64,000 bases of DNA from Isoetes taiwanensis (taxonomy: Eukaryota; Streptophyta; Lycopodiopsida; Isoetales; Isoetaceae). The stretch is from positions 13,740,913-13,804,912 of the forward strand of contig JAJEKV010000024.1 of the NCBI GenBank assembly GCA_021234155.1. Direction: 5' to 3'. The notes beneath the pieces were generated by a model. That model was not told where the DNA came from. It searched no databases and saw nothing but the letters and a program-made list of their open reading frames with translations. The position numbers and the translations under genes are program-made. How positions within the stretch are numbered: position 1 is the stretch's first letter; every line of letters starts with the position of its first letter. Below are positions 45,234-57,215 of the stretch, in pieces.

Positions 45234-45747
45234 TATATCATTAACAACTTGACTTAGCAAGTAATAAGGGAGCCAAGATATGGTCACTAATCCCTTAATA
45301 CTTAAGAATCAAACATCACCATTATCATTCTCAAGAACTGAACAGCTGCTGCTGTCTACCCCACGCCCTGCACCCTGATCTGTATATATATAGCAATCTA
45401 TAAAATCCGGCGGTTCAGGTGTTGATATACTTTCCAAAAATATCTCACAGGTGTCAATCATTGCTTTTGAATTGTTGAAACCTAACCGGGTTTCCATACG
45501 TATTCTTTTCACGCGTATTTTATACGGCGGGAAACATATGGGGCGCTGTTAGACTTTAACCGCTTTAAAATTAAATTCTGCGCACCTCATAGTAAAGCAG
45601 CGCCCCTTTTTCATTTTGATGCTCTTCACTTACATTCACTGCCACTGCTTCTCATGAATGCATGTGCAACTTATAACCTACTGCCACTGCTTCTCATAGG
45701 TAGAGTTCTCTGTTTTGCATGACTGACTTATATGCTGAAACCTTTCA
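45234..45747 (-). repeat. Copia element, left (3') LTR, lacking its outer 49 bp
   Basis: Matches 51538-52051 with only a few substitutions seen (for example CTGTCTACC against CTGTATACC, and CACAGG against CATAGG). It ends ACCTTTCA. The first 49 bp present in the right LTR (51489-51537) are replaced by unrelated sequence. Confidence 0.85.
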
Positions 45748-45758
45748 CTCCTCCTTCA
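45748..45758 (-). other. Copia polypurine tract
   Basis: Minus-strand GAAGGAGGAG abuts the 3' LTR start TGAAAGG. Confidence 0.7.
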
Positions 45759-45760
45759 GC

Positions 45761-46543
45761 TTATAAGTCTGCTACATTCAATTGTTTTCTGAATCTTACA
45801 AATTTAATTTCTGATAATGCTTTGGTGAACACATCTGCTACCTGATCATTTGTTCCCACATATCTCATTTGTATAATGTTTTTCTCTGCTAAATCTCGTA
45901 TGAAGTGCATGCTAAGTTCAATGTGCTTGGTTCTATCATGAAATACTGGATTTTTTACAATAGCAATACAACTCTGACTGTCAGTCCAGATCTCTGTAGG
46001 GTCTTCTTGCACACATCCTAGCTCATCCAACAATCTTCTTAACCATACCAATTCTCTGGCAGCTAATGAAGATGCAGCATATTCTGCTTCAGCTGAACTC
46101 ATTGCCACAGCTGCTTGTTTTTTGCACCTCCAGGTTATTACACCTCCTCCTAAATATATAGCATAACCAGAAGTTGATTTCCTAGTATGCAGATCTCCTC
46201 CCCAATCTGCATCACTAAAGCATGTCATAGTTAGATTTCCTGAATCAAAACATATACCATGAGTTTGTGTTCCCTTTAGATATTTGAGAACTCGTTTTGC
46301 TGCTTCCCAATGCTCTTTAGTAGCATCATGATTTCTTCTGCTCAAGATGTTTACAGCATAGGCAATGTCAGGTCGTGTGCTGTTTGCTAGAAAGAGTAGG
46401 CACCCAATCAATGCTCTATATGGTACATTTTCCATTTTATTTTCTTCACCATTTGAGATGTTGTGAACATCAGTCAACTTGTGCCCTGTTGTCATTGGAA
46501 TTTTGGATGGCTTGGCCTCAACCAGCTTGAACCTTTTGAGCAT
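45761..46543 (-). pseudogene. Copia RNase H region
   Basis: A 260-codon frame with GCLLFLANSTRPDIAYAVNI, ICFDSGNLTMTCFSDADWGG, AVAMSSAEAEYAASSLAARE and TKHIELSMHFIRDL, ending just before the polypurine tract. This is the complete RNase H and C-terminal part of a Copia polyprotein, which degrades the RNA strand of the hybrid. It overlaps the RT frame by 26 bases in a different phase, so one frameshift separates them. Confidence 0.88.
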
Positions 46544-48095
46544 ATTTTCTATATGAGTTTTTTTGATGCAATTTTATCCATTTCTGCTTTCTATCTCTGA
46601 TAACCTCAATTCCAAGAAACTTCCTCAGTTCACCCAGGTCTGACATTTGGAACCTTGACTTTAAAATGCTTTTGCACCTATTGAGGATTTTCAAAGAGCT
46701 TGCCATCATAATACAATCATCCACATATAAGGCTATCACGCAATATTCTCCATCTTCTTCAAATCTATATAGATTTCCATCATTTTGTAACTTTTCAAAC
46801 CCCTGTTGTTGTAAGAAACCATCTATACATAAGTACCATTCTCTTGGTGACTGTTTCAGTCCATAGACTGCCCTATTAAGTTTCCAGACCATATCCTTGC
46901 CATGTGTATATCCTGGAGCTTGCTTCATATAAGCCTCCTCCTCAAGCGTGGCATTTAAGAATGCTGTTTTCACATCCATGTGATGCAGTTCTAAATTTAA
47001 TGCATTAGCCATAGCCAACAAAACCCTGATGCTTGTAAGCTTAACTATGGGAGAATAGGTTTCATCATAATCCTTTCCCTTTTTCTGTGTGTAACCTTGA
47101 GCAACCAGCCTTGCTTTAAATTTTTTACTGCCATCAGGATTTATTTTTACTTTGTACAACCACTTGCTTCCAATTATATTCTTTTTGCTATCTGCCTTGA
47201 CAAGGTCATAGGTTTTAGTTTCTTCGAAGGATTTGAGTTCATCATTCATGGCAGCTATCCATTTATCTTTGTCCTGACTTTGTAGAACATCTTCAAAGTT
47301 TTGTGGGATGATTTCATCTTCTAAAATAGCCATAATCTGCTCTGGTTCAAATGTAACTCTTCTTCTACTTTTTCCTGACTCATCCCTGCCATATAATTTT
47401 CCTTCCTCTAGCTTGACTTCCTCTACTAATTTTTCTGCCTGAGTTTTCCTTTTCTTCTTTTCCATATGATGACCAATTGACTCCAGATCTTGATCAGACT
47501 TGAGTTTCCATTTCGTTTGCATTGTTGGATTTGTCCATTTGTCTTTGAGCTCAAATCCTGTTTTTCTTCTTCATAATCATCGGCATCATCTACTTCAAAC
47601 ATAGGCATCTCTGGTTTTGTTGTCTCAATCTTTATTCCCTTTTTGTATCTATCTTTGTAGAGTATGTTTTCATTAAATAAGACATCCCTGCTGATTATAA
47701 CAGTCTTAGATTCTGGAACATATATTCTATATCCCTTAGATTGTTCATCATATCCTACAAGGAATCCAACTTCAGCCTTATTGTCCAATTTCTTTCTCAA
47801 TTCGGCAGGAACATGTGCATATACTAAACAGCCAAAAACCTTTAGCTTTTCATAGTTTATTCTTTTATCTGGATTCCATAGAGTGTCTGGGATGTTTCCT
47901 TGTAAACTTGCTGTAGGTAACATGTTTTGTATTAACACAGCAGTTTGTAAAGCCTCTTCCCAAAGCTTATTTGGCAGGCCACTTCCTTTTATCATGGCTC
48001 TGACTGCATCCATTATGGTCCTGTTCTTTCTTTCTGAGACCCCATTTTGCTGAGGAGAGTATCTGCAGGTTAGCTGTCTTTTAATTCCAATATGT
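46518..48095 (-). pseudogene. Copia integrase C-terminal half and reverse transcriptase
   Basis: Two overlapping frames (47426-48095 and 46518-47522) show TCRYSPQQNGVSERKNRT with the integrase glutamate, then the RT blocks WIAAMNDELKSFEETKTYDL, HHMDVKTAFLNATLEEEAYM and the catalytic LYVDDCIMMAS (about 46705-46735). One frameshift lies near 47430-47520. The upstream boundary at 48096 is the edge of a SINE-like insertion that splits integrase. Confidence 0.88.
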
Positions 48096-49595
48096 AGCAA
48101 AATAACAGGGGGTTCCAGGGGGATTTGATATAGATATAATTCTTGAAACCATAGACCATATCCCTAAAACAATTCAATGGGTTATTATAAAAAAAACATA
48201 GATTTAAGATAAAAAATAGTCACATTAGCTCACTGGATGTAGCAAAATAACAGGGGGTTCCAGGGGGATTTGATATAGATATAATTCTTGAAACCATAGA
48301 CCATATCCCTAAAACAATTCAATGGGTTATTATAAAAAAAACATAGATTTAAGATAAAAAATAGTCACATTAGCTCACTGGTTAGATTGGTTAAAGTAGT
48401 CGTATTAGGACATTGAGTTATTTTGGTAGAGGTTCGAATCCCCGTATTTCACCGTATAGAGGCTCGATATACCATCAAAACCTTAGGCAAACTCGTATTC
48501 GACATCTTAAAATCATAGGCGTCCCCAATCATAATTGAAACCATAGACCATATCCCTAAAACAATTCAATGGGTTATTATAAAAAAAACATAGATTTAAG
48601 ATAAAAAATAGTCACATTAGCTCCTTTGGATGTAGCAAAATAATGTGGGGGTTCGTGGGGATTTGATATAGATATAATTCTTGAAACCATAGACCATATC
48701 CCTAAAACAATTCAATGGGTTATTATAAAAAAAACATAGATTTAAGATAGAAAATAGTCACATTAGCTCACTGGTTAGATTGGTTAAAGTAGTCGTATTA
48801 GGACATTGAGTTATTTTGGTAGAGGTTGAATCCTCAGTATTTCACCGTGATAGAGGCTCGATATACCATCAAAACCTTAGGCAAACTCAGATTCGACATC
48901 TTAAAATCATAGGCGTCCCCAATCATAATTGAGCGTAATCGAAACGAGAGGTGTCAAGAAGCTCCAACATCTGATGCGGGCCATAGGATTATGCAGATCC
49001 GGACGACCGTGGTAGTCCAGGGTGCACCTCGTTTAGAATATGTAGCAAAATAACAGGGGGTTCCAGGGGGATTTGATATAGATATAATTCTTGAAACCAT
49101 AGACCATATCCCTAAAACAATTCAATGGGTTATTATAAAAAAAACATAGATTTAAGATAAAAAATAGTCACATTAGCTCACTGGATGTAGCAAAATAACA
49201 GGGGGTTCCAGGGGGATTTGATATAGATATAATTCTTGAAACCATAGACCATATCCCTAAAACAATTCAATGGGTTATTATAAAAAAAACATAGATTTAA
49301 GATAAAAAATAGTCACATTAGCTCACTGGTTAGATTGGTTAAAGTAGTCGTATTAGGACATTGAGTTATTTTGGTAGAGGTTCGAATCCCCGTATTTCAC
49401 CGTATAGAGGCTCGATATACCATCAAAACCTTAGGCAAACTCGTATTCGACATCTTAAAATCATAGGCGTCCCCAATCATAATTGAGCGTAATCGAAACG
49501 AGAGGTGTCAAGAAGCTCCAACATACAGTCTGGGCCATAGGATTAACAGATCCGACGACTGTGGTAGTCCAGGGTGCACCTCGTTTAGAATATGT
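48089..49595 (+). mobile_element. Tandem SINE-like (tRNA-related) insertion inside Copia integrase
   Basis: 1493 bp (48096-49588) between two copies of AATATGT (48089-48095 and 49589-49595), with a third AATATGT at 49037-49043 between two tandem units of 941 and 545 bp. Each unit holds a 145-bp module beginning AGCAAAATAACAGGGGG, repeated in tandem. It then holds a tRNA-like part with an A box (TAGCTCACTGG at 48371, 48765 and about 49319) and a B box (GGTTCGAATCC at 48431 and 49379, changed to GGTTGAATCC near 48824). A non-poly(A) tail ends CACCTCGTTTAG. Pol III boxes lie on the plus strand, opposite to Copia. Confidence 0.65.
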
Positions 49596-51469
49596 ACAAT
49601 ACAAAACTGTTTGAATTGTTTTGCAAGGTATTCACCTCCTCTATCAGACCTAATGCATTTGAGTTTGAGATTGGTTTCTCTTTCCATCTCAGCTACATAT
49701 TGTTTGAATGCACTCACTGCTTGAGATTTTCTTGTCAAACAATATGTCTTACATTTTCTGCTATAGTCATCTGTAAATGTTATAAAGTATCTTTTGTTGG
49801 TTCTGCTTTGCACATTTAATGGGCCACATAGATCAGAATGCACCAACTCAAGGATTTGCTGAGCCCTTGTTTTACTTTTAGAAAATGGCAACCTGTTTAA
49901 TTTGCCTAATGCACATCCTTCACAAATAAATTCATTTGCCTCATCGTCATGATAATTTATGTAGCCTTGCTTTAATAACCATTTCAGATTTTTATGATTT
50001 GTGTGTGCCAATCTTTTGTGCCATAGATCTACACTCTCTTCTTGAATCGAATTTATGCTATGATGTATAACATTATCCATCTCAAATAAATTGCCAACTC
50101 TTTTAGCAAAAAACTTCAATTCATTATTCAAGAACACATTACATTTGTCTCCTTCAAAAACAATTCTGTATCCTAAATCACAAAGCTGACTGACAGAGAT
50201 TAAATTTCTGATTATAGCTGGTACACACAAAACATCTTCTATGTTCACAACATTGCCTTCAAGATCTTCTAGCTGCAACAAGCCCCTTCCTTTTACTTCT
50301 TGAAGTGCTCCATTTCCAACTTGGATTTTCCTGGAGCTTGACGTTGATATATTCTTCAAAAGCTCAGTAGACTGGACTACTGATCTTTCAGCTCCACTAT
50401 CAACTATCAAGTGATCAGATTTATTAGTGCCTATGCTTTCATGCACAACAGCAAATTCAACATTTACCTCATCTTCGTCTATCTCCTGAGTAACTCCTTT
50501 TGCATCAGTCTCCTCTTCTCGTGTTACATATGCTTTCTCATAGCCTCGACCTCTTTCCCTTCCTGATCTGCCCCTGCTAGATTCTCCTCTTCCTTTAGAT
50601 TTTCCATAACCCTTTGGTGTTGGACACTTTGAAGCAGCGTGGCCTCTCCCTCCACAGGTATAACAATTAAATTCTTTCTTAAGCTTAGGACATTCGTTCT
50701 TATAGTGTCCAGACTCATGACAGTTATAGCACACAATTTTTTCTTTCCTTTTTACAAACAAAACTTCAGGAGTATCTTCATTTTGACTTTGCCTTAAGAT
50801 TTTTTTCTGTTCCCATTCAGTTCTTAAGGTAGTTTCAGCTTCTTCCCTAGTCTTGCATGAATTCCTTATGAATAAGGCCAATGTCTCATTGTCGCCTATA
50901 GCTCTTGATATTTGCAACACCTGACTCCTTTTAGATATTACAACTCCATCACCATATAGATCAACTATTAAGTTGTCAAATTTATTAAAAAACTCTCCCA
51001 CATCTTCATCTTCTCTTAATTTTAAGCCCCTTAATTCATTTTCAAGAAGATCTATCTGAGAGGAAGTTTTTTCCTCATAATGTTTCAACAAGAACTTCCA
51101 CATGTCTCTAGGTCCAAGAGATCTAAGCTTAAGACGAATGGAAGGACTTACCTTGCATGAAATGATCCCTTGTGCTTCTTTAGCCTTGACTTGTAGAGAC
51201 TTCCCACCAGTTGAACTGCTAACTCCTCCTGCTGTATCAGCTGCTGTGGACTTTGCAGACTGGTCTGCTGTTCCAGCTGCAGACCCTGCAGACTCAGACC
51301 TGCTCAAGACTCCTGCTTGTGCACTTACAGTTCCATTCGGATCTACCAGATCCCAGAGGTCTTCCACCTCCAACACATATTTGATGGCATCCTTCCAAAC
51401 CTGGAATCCTGGGCCACCTTTATACACATCTATTGTGTTCAATAAGCTTGCTGCAAATCTACTAGACAT
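49596..51469 (-). pseudogene. Copia gag, protease and integrase N-terminal half
   Basis: The frame begins at the ATG complementary to 51467-51469, 18 bp after the PBS region. In order: UBN2-type Gag (SSRFAASLLNTIDVYKGGPG, MWKFLLKHYEEKTSSQIDLL), two zinc knuckles (CYNCHESGHYKNEC near 50710 and CYTCGGRGHAASKC near 50645), the aspartic protease motif IVDSGAERSV (about 50395), the GAG-pre-integrase zinc site (LWHKRLAHTNHK to CEGCALGKL), and integrase up to CIRSDRGGEYLAKQFKQF. There the SINE-like insertion starts. The whole segment is open, which fits recent insertion; the split integrase makes the element non-autonomous now. Confidence 0.9.
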
Positions 51470-51474
51470 GTTGT

Positions 51475-51487
51475 GGCTCTGATACCA
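51475..51487 (-). promoter_or_regulatory. Copia primer binding site
   Basis: Minus strand TGGTATCAGAGCC, complementary to the 3' end of plant initiator tRNA-Met, one base after the LTR end. Confidence 0.9.
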
Positions 51488-51488
51488 C

Positions 51489-52051
51489 TGATAGAAATTG
51501 AGCAAAATATATATTCTTAATTCAATGTCTAGCAAGATATATCATTAACAACTTGACTTAGCAAGTAATAAGGGAGCCAAGATATGGTCACTAATCCCTT
51601 AATACTTAAGAATCAAACATCACCATTATCATTCTCAAGAACTGAACAGCTGCTGCTGTATACCCCACGCCCTGCACCCTGATCTGTATATATATAGCAA
51701 TCTATAAAATCCGGCGGTTCAGGTGTTGATATACTTTCCAAAAATATCTCATAGGTGTCAATCATTGCTTTTGAATTGTTGAAACCTAACCGGGTTTCCA
51801 TACGTATTCTTTTCACGCGTATTTTATACGGCGGGAAACATATGGGGCGCTGTTAGACTTTAACCGCTTTAAAATTAAATTCTGCGCACCTCATAGTAAA
51901 GCAGCGCCCCTTTTTCATTTTGATGCTCTTCACTTACATTCACTGCCACTGCTTCTCATGAATGCATGTGCAACTTATAACCTACTGCCACTGCTTCTCA
52001 TAGGTAGAGTTCTCTGTTTTGCATGACTGACTTATATGCTGAAACCTTTCA
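51489..52051 (-). repeat. Copia element, right (5') LTR
   Basis: 563 bp starting TGATAGAAATTGAGC and ending ACCTTTCA on the plus strand. It contains TATATATA near 51686-51695 and the run of phrases shared with the left LTR. The full outer end missing from the left LTR is present here. Confidence 0.9.
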
Positions 52052-55000
52052 AGGGAATGAGAGAATGAAGCTATACGCCAAAACCTACTCAAAATCAAAG
52101 AAAAGACAAGGCTAGTATGCACCATAAAATGATATGACGTGTACACAACACTACAAAAGGATGAAGGCACGTGATCGATAAAGGCAGAAGCAAGGCTTGA
52201 GACTGGCACAATGGTCAACCAAGGTCAAATGGCCTTCAAAGCCCCATGAGAACACATGGACACAACTCAAAATTGGCAGGTACGAAATTGCAAGATCTAT
52301 AACATGCTAGCTAAATGAACCTAGACCATAGAAACCATTAGCAAACTTGGGAAACTACTAACTATAGTGCCCAAATAACAAGCGTCCTTCCAAAGTTGCA
52401 ATGCTAACATTTAACTTAAGGCATTCAATTAAAGTTACACAAACCAACCAACTCTTGTAAAGAGAGAAACTGGATGTCTTCAAACTTTACAAGGGACTAA
52501 CTTAATAACAAATGCTAAACTAGATAAAACTGTGAAGCATATAAATGAGCAATGCTACATAGTACACATCAAAGACCATATGCCAATATTAACCTTTGGA
52601 AGATCGAGTATAACTAAATGGAAAAGATGCAAACTTCAACATACCGAGGTCTAGAAGATCCAAATATATTAAAACTATGACTCTACAGGAAAGACAACCT
52701 AGAGCGGCAAAGCTATTGAAGCAAATCAACTCAAAGAATATGAGCACAGCTAGAAGCTATACAGAGCCATAACATAAGATGAGTCATGAATAATAGCAAA
52801 CCCTAAGGCATGATACTTAAATGTATGAGTCATGAAAAACCAATTAATAGACAAGGGTCTAGAAACCACAATGCTCGTGCCCTACAAATATGTGATACAA
52901 GACATGCATAAGAAAAACTAAACCTTCTGCGACTAGGTCGCTCCACATAAAAGGCAACTTAGGATAGATACAAACACCTATTCTTGCAATGCGAGTGGTC
53001 CTGGGCCACTAGACCAATCCATAGAAAGAAACAACTTGAGAGGTAAAGAAGGCCATAATACTTGCAAAACATGCAAAGAGAGCAAACGAAAAAAGTAGCA
53101 ACCCGGTTCAAATGAAATGAAGTAGGCAAAATATAGAGACTTCCCTAAAAACATAGATACCATATTGGAAAATACCCCCTAATAAAGGTCAATATTGACC
53201 TACACCCAAGAATCAATGCATGTGTCATTCCAATAAAGCAACTCTAAAGCACCACACCACCACACCACCATGGAGTGATATACAAAACAACCAAGCTTGA
53301 TAGCACCATTCAGGACATCCGTAGACAATAAAGCAACTCATGCAAGGGTCTAAAAGAAGACATACCCATTCCCAAGCCTAAGACACATACGCGGCACGAT
53401 CCACGTTAGTGTATGCACCTATAAAAGTCTACCTCAAGGTCTATTCCGCATGATAAACTAGAGCTACCTCTAACAAGGAGTAACCAACAAAAAGATGGCA
53501 TGCCACCTACCAAATTAACTTGCACAACCAATCCTACCTTGTAACATGCCAAATACTAAAGCTTCAACATCCCTACGACGGCAAGGAAACCATAAATACA
53601 TCCTAGATGAACCCTAAAACTTGCGCCTACCGCAGCCATGAAAGGCCCGACACATTGCCACACTCTTTATTCCTAGATTTCTATATGACATGCCAAACTA
53701 CTAGATGGCAAGACACTTCGTAATCCTATAGACATCTTGGTGTGATTACCCATAGTAGAAATTCTACCCGCTCCTAGCATGGTCATGACGACCACCTACC
53801 ATATACCCTGGACTAGGTCTATACTGTGGTCATATTTGCATGTGCTTAACCCATGGTTGACAACTGCGAGACCAAAAGAAACGACTAGAAACTTGTGCAG
53901 TGTAAAAATAAAACATACCTTAGGGAGAATAGCATCAAAACTAAAACGAGGACAAATCAAGACTATATGTGATAACCAAGTGCATGACGCCAAAACGAGG
54001 ACAAATCAAGACTATATGCTATAACCAAGTGTGTGACGCCTCAAGTGCATACTAGATGAAGATTGCCACACTATAATCTCAAAGGAACAATAAAAAGAAC
54101 TCTAAAGACAATGGAGTTGAATTGCAGAATCAATGATACCCAAGTGCAAGGCTGTCTCATATAGCTGGGTTGTCTCATATAGCTGATATGTGGTTCCACA
54201 AACTTAAAATCTTCGATCATATCAAGCCTCAACACAAGAGCCACTTGAGAGCCACTTGCAGAATCATTGGACCTGACAGCGCTGCTCCAACATGATTTAC
54301 ACCTAGTTTCGAAATAAAAACTTATGGCCCGTGCCAGATTGGAAGAACCTTGGTTTTGTCTTAGATAAAACAGAAAACTAAAGCATTTGAGTCCCTGAAA
54401 AAGACACTTCCATCTCAATGAGGGTTCTGCTCCTGCTGTCGGCAACTGAATGCCAAACCTGCAAACTTAAATTGTGCAAAAACACTTTAGATACTACTCA
54501 ATCAGTTCCAAGGAAACTAGAAGATGGTAGCTAAGATGACGCACTAAAATAAACAAACCCGGTCATGAGGCTATACAACAACAAAATATTGTCTACATTC
54601 TAGTGGCTCTTATCTAATGGCTGCCATAAGAGCTTCCCAGCACAAACGTGACCCAGGGAAAATTTTAAGGGACCTATAATTTTGTATAAGTATGATGAAT
54701 TGGCCATTCCTTGTAAAATATGCCCCCAAAAGTGTAGCCTAAACTTGCCATTTTTTCTATTTTTTCCTAATGTGGCTGCAACCCAATTGGCGATTTTTGA
54801 AACAAATATCTAATAATGTGTAGCTCAAATGGCGATTTTTATCTAGATTCTTATTAACTATAGAGCTAGTTGCCCAAACATATAGAAGTCGCTACCCTAT
54901 ATAAATGTGTTAAGTTACGTGTTGTATGAATTTGAATTCATACCCCATGTATTTCAATAATGCACAGCTTGCTAGTAGGGAGAATCAGAAATCGGATTCC

Positions 55001-56945
55001 GGAGTCTTCATAAAGAGGATTGAAAAGTGCCTCGACATTTGATTTTCCAAAAGAGCGGGATTATTTTTAGTTGGTAGATATATATAGGAATAAAAATTTC
55101 TAATAATGTTGGCCCCCCATAAGTGAAAATTTATGAGGGGGCCTCTTAATGGGTTAAGATTTGGCGAACTTAAGCCAGTACAGGATTTGGCCAAGTGGCC
55201 TAAATGGCCATTCCATAAGCACATCTAATTCTCACTTGGGACTAAATTGGCCCCAAAGTGAATACCACTCCAATTAGAAAACACCTAATTGGCCATTCCA
55301 ATGTCGTAATAGGCAATAAAGTGCCGCAAAATGGCGAATCTGCAGGTAGTCCGTAGGTAAGGCATCCTACTCAAGCCGGCCGTCGCATTTTGCCTAAACC
55401 TGTAATTTGTGGCCAAATGGCCCGCCGGGGCCACTAAAATTTTCGCTGACGTGACCATAAACAGAATAGAGGAATCTATAGAACACTGCAGAATACTCAA
55501 CTCAAGAAGAGTGGATCTTGATTCAGGATGGCTAGATGGAAGGATATGAAAAGCCTATCATCTTTGCACAGTGAATTTAAAACAACCACCACCAGCTAGG
55601 AAGCTAGGGAAAGAGTGCACTGGATAGCAATCGTTACTCTAATAGGTCAACAAAACCTCAAAGAGGAAAAGAAAATCGTTAGTGCAATCAGGATAAAGAG
55701 ATTAGTTATAAATTCTCATGTATCTTGTGCTGATCTATAACAGGAACCTGGCAAAGCCCATTAAAATTGTCCAAAGACTCGACAAATTTTAGAGAAAATG
55801 TACATGAGCTCATAAACTAGACAGAGGAACATGGTTACCAAATCCTACAAGCGCTGGTAGAATCCTGTATACTAGTGGCGACCCATTGCGATCCTTTCAG
55901 CTTGTTTTAAAGCAGTTACTACAGAAGAAGGAAGGAAGAAAGAAGGCTACAAAACTTGAACTAACATCAAAATAACACCATACTCATGACAATCCCAATG
56001 ACAAACCATTGGGAAAAATACCCAGCCATTGCAAATAATAAAAGTGAGAAGTTCAATTTTTGCAATGACACAAAAAAGTCTGCGTACAAAAGGAGGTGCA
56101 AGCCAAGTTACCAAAGCAGCATAATCTGCCTTCCAACCGCTCAAACCTTTCGATTCTGATGATTATCGGAGTAACAATCCCATCTATCTTGGACTGACTC
56201 AGAAGTTGAGCCTGGCGAAACAAGAGCCAAAGAGAAGTAGCCAAACAAACCCAAGGGTCTCTGAATCTATGGTTAGCAAATCATAATAGCAAGATAAAAA
56301 AATAATACAACTTACCGTTTATCTACAACCACAAGCAAAGCTTGCCTTGACCAAATCCACAACCAAATAATGCGAACAACGAACTCTGCAGAGCAAGTCA
56401 GTCAAGAAGTCGGCCAAGCACAATGCTAGACGCAAAAGATCCAGTTAAACCAAACGGGCAGTGAGCTCCAGTTAAACCAAGCGAGCAGTGAGCTCGGTGT
56501 ATAGATAGCAGGGGCTGGGCAACATAAGCACAAGCCCTCAGTGACACAATGGAAATAGCAAGATCCAATCCACGGAATAAGAGCTAAGCACCACCCAGAA
56601 ACAAAACAGATGCACGGACCAGGGTCCTACAAGCCAAATCTAAAATCGATCACGCGTCCAAGGATGTAAACTGGTTGAGAAGTGACCTATGATGCAAGGA
56701 ATAAAAAAAAAACAAGTCAATTCCTGAAGCGACGACTGCTGGGCTAAGGCGACGTCTAATGCACAAGACCAAGGAAGCACGAAAAACCTCGAACCACAAA
56801 CCTAAAACCAAACCCAGTCGACAAGCAAGGTGTCGAATCCAGACCGCCGAAAGGAAAGATATATCAAAATGCCCTCAAGAAACAAACCGGTCGCAAACCT
56901 ACAGACCTGAAAACACTAGGCCTACCCAGAGAGGCCGCCATAGAA
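52052..56945. other. Long A-rich, T-poor non-coding DNA
   Basis: Nearly 4.9 kb with a marked excess of A over T on the plus strand and frequent stops in every frame. A 41-base phrase with CAAAACGAGGACAAATCAAG is duplicated at about 53938 and 53992. No conserved protein motif seen. It ends at the hairpin-type terminus at 57063-57215, so it may be the body of a large non-autonomous element. Confidence 0.4.
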
Positions 56946-57068
56946 ATGGCGGATTACCGCTGGAGGACGGTAAACCGGAGTGCTCTATGGCGGATTACTC
57001 CTGGAGGACGGTAAACCGGAGTGCTCTATGGTGGATTACTGCTGGAGGACGGTAAACCGGAGTGCAAT
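56946..57068. repeat. Three 41-bp tandem repeats
   Basis: Units start at 56946, 56987 and 57028: ATGGYGGATTACYSCTGGAG then GACGGTAAACCGGAGTGC. Each unit contains the inverted pair GGTAAACC. The 41-bp period rules out a common reading frame. Confidence 0.8.
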
Positions 57069-57215
57069 ATGCCAGCAAGCGACCTAATAAGGAGAGGCTC
57101 AAAGACGACTGATGAAGATGGGAGGAGTGCAACAAGTCTATAAATACTAGCTCTCTCAACTAGCCTCAAGAAGCGGATTTATCTGCTAATCTCAAAACAC
57201 AGATAAATCGCACTA
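57063..57215 (-). repeat. Third copy of the hairpin-plus-TATA terminus
   Basis: Minus strand: GATTTATCTGTGTTTTGAGA and GCAGATAAATCCGCTTCTTG hairpin, then GTATTTATAGACTTG, GCACTCCTCCCATCTTCATC and GGTCGCTTGC. It matches the left end of the foldback element at 43436 closely, including the stretch after the TATA box. The outermost bases of the hairpin are missing. Confidence 0.7.

Noticed and set aside
48370-48445. Functional tRNA gene
   Set aside because: A and B boxes are present, but the spacing is too long and no acceptor stem pairs around them; a SINE-like unit is the better reading.
57103-57112. CTGATGA, the core of a hammerhead ribozyme, next to the hairpin terminus
   Set aside because: No matching GAAA core and stem I/III pairing could be found at the right distance.
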